From assembly GCF_020829625.1 (NCBI RefSeq), contig NZ_JAIVFX010000008.1, positions 186,001 to 250,000 of the forward strand: DNA of 64,000 bases, given 5' to 3'. Shown here piece by piece: positions 57,235 to 64,000 of this stretch. The DNA is from Nostoc sp. XA010. GTDB taxonomy: Bacteria; Cyanobacteriota; Cyanobacteriia; Cyanobacteriales; Nostocaceae. Within the stretch, counting starts at the first letter, position 1. The number at the start of each line of letters is the position of its first letter. The notes under the pieces were generated by a model. It had not been told where the DNA came from. It ran no database searches and worked only from the letters and a program-made list of their open reading frames with translations. A program made the position numbers and the translations under genes.

Positions 57235-59346
57235 TTACTTATCTACAGGAAAATTCACAACTATCGGTGGATAACCGTTTTCTGGGGTTGGTTGTGCTTT
57301 AGTAACTACTGGTTGTGGATGCAAAGGTGTTGGTGTCAATTCACCCTTACCAGTTTGATTCCATAAAATCATGGATAGTAGCCCATCCACTAAGCCGTTA
57401 TTGCTGCCGTTACTGCCAACTAAGACATCTGGTATCAAGCGGACATTGCGATCGCCTATAATCTGCATTAGTTGCATTGCTGTATAACCTTGTGAACCCA
57501 AAGCTTCTACACCAGCGCGGTAGGTTTCAGCTTTGGCGTTACCTGTGGCCCGAATACCTTCAGCCTCAGCAATTGCCCGGAGTTTCGTACCCTCGGCTTC
57601 ACCATTCGCCTGCTTAATTTGGGCTTTGGCTTTTAGGTCAGCTATATGCACACTCTGCTCTGATTTCACCATTTCTTGCTGGATATTAGCCAGTGCTGTT
57701 TCCCGGACAAGCTGCTGCCGTTGGGTTTGCGCCATCTGCTGAACTTCATAAGTCTTGCGCTCTTCTTCGGCAATTTTCCGGTCTGTCTGTGTCTGCATTA
57801 ATGATGCTGGTGGCTGAATATCACCAATGAGTGTGTCGATCGCTTGCACGTCATAAGCCCGCAATGCTGTTTTAATATACTCAGCAGCCTCAGATTGTCG
57901 TTCACTCCGAGCGGTGAGAAAGTCTAGTACAGTATAGTCTTGGGCTGAGTTGCGGAAATAATTACCGATAGTTGGTTCTAATACATGGTCTACCAGATTT
58001 TGCATTGCACCAACGCGAGAAATTACCTTTGGAGCATCTAAAGCACCTACATGGATAATTTGTGCTACTTCCAAATCAAAGGCAAACCCATCACGCGATC
58101 GCACTGTTAAAGAAGCCAGTTGAGCATCATAGCTGTGACGTTCGGTGCGATCTGACCAGTTTAAGACGATATTGGTCGTTGGTACTAGTTCAATCTTCAT
58201 AATCCGAGAATTAATCGGGTGCTTACCAGGATATAGCGGTTCGACCCACACGCCCTTATGTCCAGGATTCACCAAGTTACCGTGGGTGAAAGCTGCACCA
58301 CTGACATCTTGATGCGCCTTACCCACGAAAGAAATTACCACACCCACATATCCAATAGGAATTTCCGTCATGGGCACTTGCTCAACTTGGACAAACCAAG
58401 GGTTCAAGTTCCAAGAACCAGAAAGCAAGGTCTGTTCTTGTAAACCTCGCCGCCCACCGCCATTAATAAATTTCTGACCATTTTGAAAGTTGTCATGTCC
58501 GTCAACTATGGGGCCTGCAAGTTCACCCGCAGAGATTGGTAAACCATCTAAGGTAGTGACAATGCCAACTTTGTCAGATGCCAGACTGTACACCCGCAAC
58601 TGTTCTGGAGTCATGCCATGAGTGCTGGCATTTGATGCCATGATCACTTTAAACAGGGCAGTGTTAATCCGGTACGTACCAGCCGTGAGAAAACCCATTT
58701 GCCGCCCTTTTTCCCCACCTTGGGTGAGGAATTTGCGAGCATCTTGGAAGTTGTCACAACTGACGATTTTACCCAAAATCCGCTCTGGTGGGTTGGATGC
58801 GCCATCTGCTGCCACAATCAAAGCGATTTCCCCTTGGGGAACGACAATTACCGATTCTTTCTTTACAGAATATTGCCAAGGCCCATAGCCCCAGTGCCAA
58901 CCAGGAGCTAAAGTATCTGCCTGCAAGCCAGCTTCGCCGTTGAGGGCAATCAAACTGCCGGCGGGGAGTCCGCGCCCGGAAAGGGTAAATTTTCTAACTA
59001 CAATACCTACTTCACGCTCACCAATTACTACAAGCCCACCAAAAAATAGGGGTACAAATATAACTAAACCCCCGACAAGGACGATGGGGATTAGTACAAA
59101 AAGATCAATTCCAGCAGCTTGATATTGAGTCCTACTAATTTGTAACTGGGAAATATCTGGTTTGGTCTGATTTAGCTGGACTGATGCAGTAGTTGTTTTT
59201 ACAGGAGTCGCATTAGCAGAGTGAATACTTCCAGCGTTCGTTAAAGACGTTGACGCAGCCATCGCTAACGTTGCTACGATAGATGCTGCAAGACGAGCTA
59301 CCTTATTTTGTTTACGAGTACCAAGTAAAGATGAAAAGCTTTTCAT
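57235..59346 (-). CDS. SPFH/Band 7 (flotillin-like) membrane protein
   Basis: 703 residues from the ATG at 59346 (MKSFSSLLGTRKQNKVARLA). A TTG at 59367 is less likely. Two hydrophobic segments (residues about 20-35 and LFVLIPIVLVGGLVIFVPLFFGGLVVIG), then an SPFH domain (VIGEREVGIVVRKF to about 480) and a long coiled coil (DRKIAEEERKTYEVQQMAQTQRQQLV) with an AEGIRATGNAKAETYRAG flotillin-type motif. It probably assembles a membrane-microdomain cage. Precedes the kinase-WD40 gene by 34 bases, suggesting an operon. Confidence 0.9.
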   Translation of the reverse strand: MKSFSSLLGTRKQNKVARLAASIVATLAMAASTSLTNAGSIHSANATPVKTTTASVQLNQTKPDISQLQISRTQYQAAGIDLFVLIPIVLVGGLVIFVPLFFGGLVVIGEREVGIVVRKFTLSGRGLPAGSLIALNGEAGLQADTLAPGWHWGYGPWQYSVKKESVIVVPQGEIALIVAADGASNPPERILGKIVSCDNFQDARKFLTQGGEKGRQMGFLTAGTYRINTALFKVIMASNASTHGMTPEQLRVYSLASDKVGIVTTLDGLPISAGELAGPIVDGHDNFQNGQKFINGGGRRGLQEQTLLSGSWNLNPWFVQVEQVPMTEIPIGYVGVVISFVGKAHQDVSGAAFTHGNLVNPGHKGVWVEPLYPGKHPINSRIMKIELVPTTNIVLNWSDRTERHSYDAQLASLTVRSRDGFAFDLEVAQIIHVGALDAPKVISRVGAMQNLVDHVLEPTIGNYFRNSAQDYTVLDFLTARSERQSEAAEYIKTALRAYDVQAIDTLIGDIQPPASLMQTQTDRKIAEEERKTYEVQQMAQTQRQQLVRETALANIQQEMVKSEQSVHIADLKAKAQIKQANGEAEGTKLRAIAEAEGIRATGNAKAETYRAGVEALGSQGYTAMQLMQIIGDRNVRLIPDVLVGSNGSNNGLVDGLLSMILWNQTGKGELTPTPLHPQPVVTKAQPTPENGYPPIVVNFPVDK

Positions 59347-59509
59347 AATTTGTGCCCATCTGGGCAACTAACTAGCTAAGTTAACACTTCACCAAGACTT
59401 GCCTCAATTTCTTAAACTTGACGTAATTTTTTTAAAATTTAATAAATAAGGATTCAAAATACTCCATCTATTTACGGAGAAAGTTTTAGCACCCATACAG
59501 AATTAATAC

Positions 59510-59545
59510 TGATTTCTGACCGGAGGCGGAGCGTCTCCGGCTCCG
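59510..59545. repeat. GC-rich palindromic repeat
   Basis: CCGGAGGCGGAGCGTCTCCGGCTCCG: overlapping palindromes CCGGAGGCGGAGC/GCTCCGCTCC of the dispersed Nostoc type, upstream of the flotillin gene. Confidence 0.6.
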
Positions 59546-59577
59546 CTCCTGACTCCTGAGTTCTTCTTAATAAATAT

Positions 59578-59608
59578 TTTGTAGGTTGGCTAATGTCCAA
59601 CCTACAAA
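59578..59608 (-). terminator. 12-bp hairpin after atpC
   Basis: TTTGTAGGTTGG and CCAACCTACAAA are perfectly complementary with a 7-base loop, about 20 bases past the atpC stop. The minus-strand downstream sequence is AT-rich (AAAATATTTATTAAG). It is a likely terminator of the atpD-atpC transcript. Confidence 0.6.
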
Positions 59609-59627
59609 GTTGAAATAGAAAGTAAAA

Positions 59628-60041
59628 TTAGACCAAACCGCCAGCCGCTTGAAACCGAGCGCGGGCGCGTTTGAAGGCTTGAGTTGCCTGGATTTGGGCT
59701 TGACGATCGTCTGCTGAGACTTGACTTAGACGCGCTTCTGCTTGGTTGTAAGCAGTACGGGCTTCATCAAGGTTAATTTTGTCACCACGTTCAGCGCCGT
59801 TAACCAGAATTGTCACTTCATTTTCTTCGACTTCGGCAAAGCCACCCAAAAGGGCGATCGCTTCCCAATTCTGATTTTTCGCGCCGCGAACTCGCATTAC
59901 ACCTGTATCTAGAGCGGTCAAAAGTGGTGCGTGTCCAGTTAGGATACCTAGTTGACCAGTAGTGCTAGGCAAAACTACTTCTTCAGCTGGAGCATCCCAG
60001 ACTGTTTTGTCTGGGGAAATTACACGAACGGTTAATGTCAT
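59628..60041 (-). CDS. atpC: ATP synthase F1 subunit epsilon
   Basis: 137 residues: [48 protein letters not shown] is the beta-sandwich, followed by a two-helix C-terminus ([18 protein letters not shown]). Regulatory stalk subunit that limits ATP hydrolysis in the dark. Called atpE in plastid nomenclature. Downstream of atpD, with the pair separate from the main atp operon as in other cyanobacteria. Confidence 0.97.
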   Translation of the reverse strand: MTLTVRVISPDKTVWDAPAEEVVLPSTTGQLGILTGHAPLLTALDTGVMRVRGAKNQNWEAIALLGGFAEVEENEVTILVNGAERGDKINLDEARTAYNQAEARLSQVSADDRQAQIQATQAFKRARARFQAAGGLV

Positions 60042-60176
60042 TTGTCTTTTGTCCTTCGTCCTTCGTCCTTTGTCCTACCCTGCGGGAAGCCGCTGGCGCG
60101 TCTATGTCTTTTGTAATTGCCATTAGTCATTAGCAGTTGAACTAATGACTAATGACTAATGACCAATGACTAATGA
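60036..60176. repeat. Two-armed heptamer array with nested palindromic element (atpD-atpC)
   Basis: TTTGTCC/TTCGTCC units are interrupted at 60075-60105 by CTACCCTGCGGGAAGCCG through GCGCGTCTAT, then TTTTGTAATTG and five TAATGAC-type units follow. The atpD stop TAG (60177-60179) belongs to the last unit. Confidence 0.82.
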
Positions 60177-61950
<1,774 letters not shown>

Positions 61951-61989
61951 AAATAAAAAATTGCCGTGTCTTGTCAGCGAACACGGCAG
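61951..61989 (-). terminator. Intrinsic terminator of the PEP-CTERM gene
   Basis: On the minus strand CTGCCGTGTTCGCTGACAAG is followed by ACACGGCA and ATTTTTTATTTTG: an 8-bp GC-rich stem (61962-61969 with 61981-61988) with an immediate U-run, 42 bases past the stop. A canonical Rho-independent terminator. Confidence 0.85.
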
Positions 61990-62030
61990 TTATAGACTAT
62001 AGACTTAAATCTTGGTGAATAATTTAGGGG

Positions 62031-62693
62031 TTAGTTGCGGAATGTGGGTTGTTTGCGCTTGCGAAGTGAAGTAGCACCGAAAGCACCGAAAGCCAGAAGA
62101 CCCATAATTGAACCAGGTTCAGGAACTGATTTAGTCAATGTGACATTATCAAGCAGCAATCCAATATTATCTTTGCCAATCCCTTTAAAATCTAAAGTGG
62201 CATTTGTTATGGAAGCAACGGTAAAACTTCGGGTAAAGTTTGTAAACGCTTGAGATCGGGGTAGTGAGAATGTTTCGCTAAACAAATTACCTAGAGATAC
62301 GGTGACAGAATCAGTCACATTATCTCGTTGGTTTCCAGCAAGCTGGAAGCTGAGGTTAACTGTGTCTCCTGCTTGAAAGTTAAATGTTTTTTTAGATTCA
62401 ATTGTACCAGCTTGACCTGTTGATCCATCCAGATCCACATATAGTCCGTTAGCAGGAAGGAAATCATAAAAACCAACACTTCCAATCAAGTCCACAGATC
62501 CCTTTATAACATTCCAGTTGGCAAAATGATCGTAATTTAAAGCAGTGCTATTTTCTTGATCAAAACTATCCTGTAAGAGGGTTGTAACTGATGCTGCCTT
62601 AACAGAATTTGTACTAGCAAATCCGATTGCGGTCAAGGCTGTTAATGCTATACCAATTTTATTTAAGATTTTTAAAACAATGGATTTATTCAT
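62031..62693 (-). CDS. PEP-CTERM sorting-domain protein
   Basis: 220 residues from the ATG at 62693 (MNKSIVLKILNKIGIALTAL). Signal peptide to about residue 33 (NSVKAAS). A beta-rich domain with YFDLDG-like glycine-rich strands follows. The C-terminal tripartite signal is VPEPGSIMGLLAFGAFGATS followed by LRKRK. The protein is exported and probably processed by an exosortase. Its role is unknown. The longer start at 62744 adds a non-signal leader and is rejected. Confidence 0.88.
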   Translation of the reverse strand: MNKSIVLKILNKIGIALTALTAIGFASTNSVKAASVTTLLQDSFDQENSTALNYDHFANWNVIKGSVDLIGSVGFYDFLPANGLYVDLDGSTGQAGTIESKKTFNFQAGDTVNLSFQLAGNQRDNVTDSVTVSLGNLFSETFSLPRSQAFTNFTRSFTVASITNATLDFKGIGKDNIGLLLDNVTLTKSVPEPGSIMGLLAFGAFGATSLRKRKQPTFRN

Positions 62694-63254
62694 AATTCTA
62701 GTTTCTTCAACAATTCTCAAGGTGTGTATTTTTCCAAACGACAATTAATGACCGTCGATTAATGCTGAGAAACTCCGTTGTGATTGCACTCGAATTTTTC
62801 AGCAAAATTAGGCATAAACTACCCTTGTGATAAGTAAGGGTTTAGCCTGTCGCTGCGATCGCAGATATAAGTACTACTGAAAATAACTAAAGTTTTGAAC
62901 TTAGCTTTTGCCTTCTAATTATTTCAAGAGGTTATTATCAGTGTTTTCCTCACTGGCTTATTCACTTAGATTAGTGGCAATTTTTTTTTATGGCTAGAGT
63001 TTTTGCGTGTATTCACATAATAATCACATTCCAGATTATGTTAAATAACAGCCAAAACTTGGATTTAATGCGACTTATATACGCGGTATCAAACGAATGG
63101 TTGACTAAAACTTTGTAAACTTAAGTTGTTGCTTTAAGACAGATTTATCAACGTAATTATGTCTAAGCGGCTTATGTACTTATAACTACATCTAAAAGCA
63201 CCGTATTAACACAATGTTATAATAGTTACTGATTAAAATCGTAGTGGTTAAAAA
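62694..63254. other. AT-rich intergenic region
   Basis: No ORF is supported. CTGCGATCGCAG near 62855 is a HIP1 palindrome. The rest is AT-rich without clear repeats. It presumably includes the PEP-CTERM promoter on the minus strand. Confidence 0.45.
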
Positions 63255-63350
63255 CTTAGGGTAGCGATGCCTGCGGCGAGCTTCTCTACGTTCGCGCAGC
63301 GTGTCGCAGACAGACGCTCTGCGTAGCTTGCTTCTCTGTAAGAGTACGCT
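63255..63350. repeat. Palindromic dispersed-repeat cluster
   Basis: GCGATGCCTGCGGCGAGCTTCTCTACGTTCGCGCAGCG followed by GACGCTCTGCGTAGC and AGTACGCTAACGCTTGCT: overlapping short palindromes of the Nostoc type, like those at 6738-6920. Confidence 0.65.
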
Positions 63351-63384
63351 AACGCTTGCTAAATTCCGTTAGGAAAGTTTACAT

Positions 63385-63440
63385 AAAAAATCTGCCCTCC
63401 CTGCGATCGCAGAAAGAGCAGCTTTATACCATTTATTCAG
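63385..63440 (-). ncRNA. Putative NsiR1-like small RNA, copy 1
   Basis: On the minus strand TCCGGA (plus 63470-63475) is followed after 19 bases by TAGTAA (63445-63450), or after 17 by TGTAGT. A predicted start near 63440 yields about 56 nt ending in a hairpin (63392-63421) and U6. The stem pairs fully only in the minus-strand RNA, by G-U wobbles, whereas the plus-strand RNA would have C-A mismatches, which fixes the strand. TCCGGA at -35 is the published DIF+ signature of heterocyst-specific promoters in Nostoc, and NsiR1 is a tandem-repeat RNA of about this size. Confidence 0.62.
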
Positions 63441-63556
63441 ATAGTTACTACACATCCTCTCAACGCCATTCCGGAATCTTCCTTGATTAATAATCACTAA
63501 TTAGTACTTGGATACCATACATCTTTAGGCTTATACTACGTTAGGAAAGCTGACAT

Positions 63557-63612
63557 AAAAAATCTGCCCTCCCTGCGATCGCAGAAAGAGCAGCTTTATA
63601 CCATTTATTCAA
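63557..63612 (-). ncRNA. Putative NsiR1-like small RNA, copy 2
   Basis: Second unit of the tandem: -35 TCCGAA (plus 63642-63647, one change from TCCGGA), -10 TAGTAA (63617-63622), terminator stem 63564-63593 and U-run at 63557-63562. The RNA would differ from copy 1 at one position near its 5' part (CAGATAG versus CAAATAG in plus sense), leaving the hairpin unchanged. The altered -35 box could change strength or cell-type control. Confidence 0.58.
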
Positions 63613-63936
63613 ATAGTTACTACACATCCTCTCAACGCCATTTCGGAATCTGAGTAATTAATAATTACTAATTGGTACTTGGATACCATACATCTTTACA
63701 TTGCTCAAAACAGATTTAGCACAACCATATACCATAGAAAGGTGCATTAGTCAAGATAAAACAGCTACATTAATCTAATTCTATCCCCTGGATAGATTAA
63801 GGCGATGAAACTTATGCACAAACAAGATTTCCAAATCTTCTGAATATGCCTAATATAAAAATAGGTACAAAAAACTGTTTTCAGTTCAGCCAAGCCGCTC
63901 TCGCTTCATCGTCATACTTCCACCGAGCAACAGCTT

Positions 63937-64000
63937 ATGAATTTCTCGTCAGCACGACAATATTTTTACCAGGAGATACAGCAGTCTGACGAACACATTG
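63937..64000 (+). CDS. Start of a gene, SirB1/transglutaminase-like N-terminus (3' end outside window)
   Basis: ATG at 63937 opens a frame to the window end: MNFSSARQYFYQEIQQSDEH. This resembles the N-terminus of cyanobacterial SirB1-type transglutaminase-like proteins (MNF..ARQ.FYQEI..PDE.I), but only 21 codons are visible. The tandem small-RNA units lie antisense in its upstream region. Confidence 0.5.
   Translation, partial: MNFSSARQYFYQEIQQSDEHI

Larger units (their letters stand above)
63367..63698. repeat. Tandem duplication of about 160 bp
   Basis: Units 63367-63527 and 63539-63698 are near identical (offset 172), both running CGTTAGGAAAG through GGATACCATACATCTTTA. The best-conserved parts are the terminator hairpin (15-bp stem) and the segment TTTATACCATTTATTCA. 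Differences include CCGGAA/TCGGAA and AGTTTACA/AGCTGACA. Confidence 0.95.

Overview
The window comes from the chromosome of a filamentous, heterocyst-forming type cyanobacterium (Nostoc/Anabaena/Calothrix relatives). The grounds are the many HIP1 octamers GCGATCGC (for example 2893-2900), genes found only in oxygenic phototrophs (ndhN, the ribosomal protein PSRP-3/Ycf65, a DUF3172 protein, a CYP110-like P450), the cyanobacterial S10-spc-alpha ribosomal order without rpsN, rpmD and rpsD, an isolated atp beta-epsilon pair, and the heptameric and palindromic repeats typical of Nostocales.

Layout. 1-1658: right end of a type II restriction-modification system, a 5'-truncated C5-cytosine methylase facing a Cfr10I/NgoMIV-type endonuclease. 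1923-12138: housekeeping and transport genes (deoC, recO, MFS permease, glycosyltransferase, DUF29, metallopeptidase, secG, gpmI, ABC-F ATPase). 12294-17891: accessory and decaying DNA, with a group II intron remnant inside a broken Rpn-type nuclease gene, a TauE permease, a DUF849 fragment, two small overlapping ORFs, and an XRE regulator divergent from an unknown gene. 18034-36063: one unidirectional minus-strand block of 28 genes, transcribed from rplC to prfA, which supplies ribosomal proteins, SecY, adenylate kinase, IF-1, RNA polymerase alpha, TruA and RF1. It is preceded by a structured leader of about 600 bases. 37095-53694: mixed genes (ndhN, acetyltransferase, ABC permease, DUF3172, AMIN protein, CPA2 antiporter, GDSL hydrolase, tRNA-Ala(GGC), hisF, ruvB, TPR protein, a glycosyltransferase with an in-frame stop, CYP110, HAD). 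53734-59346: duplicated DUF29 genes (one broken), PSRP-3, and a flotillin-like gene followed by a kinase-WD40 gene. 59628-62693: atpC, atpD and a PEP-CTERM protein. 62694-64000: mostly non-coding.

The most interesting non-coding signal is at 63367-63698. It is a tandem duplication of about 160 bp in which each unit contains, on the minus strand, a TCCGGA-type (DIF+-like) -35 box, a -10 box and a wobble-paired intrinsic terminator. This predicts two copies of a small RNA of about 56-60 nt, strongly reminiscent of heterocyst-specific NsiR1. A second theme is repeat invasion. Two-armed TTTGTCA/TAATGAC heptamer arrays fill nearly every ribosomal-operon spacer, keep one chromosomal orientation, and in many cases supply the neighbouring gene's stop codon. 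Other repeats have entered coding sequence in frame (recO, the WD40 kinase).
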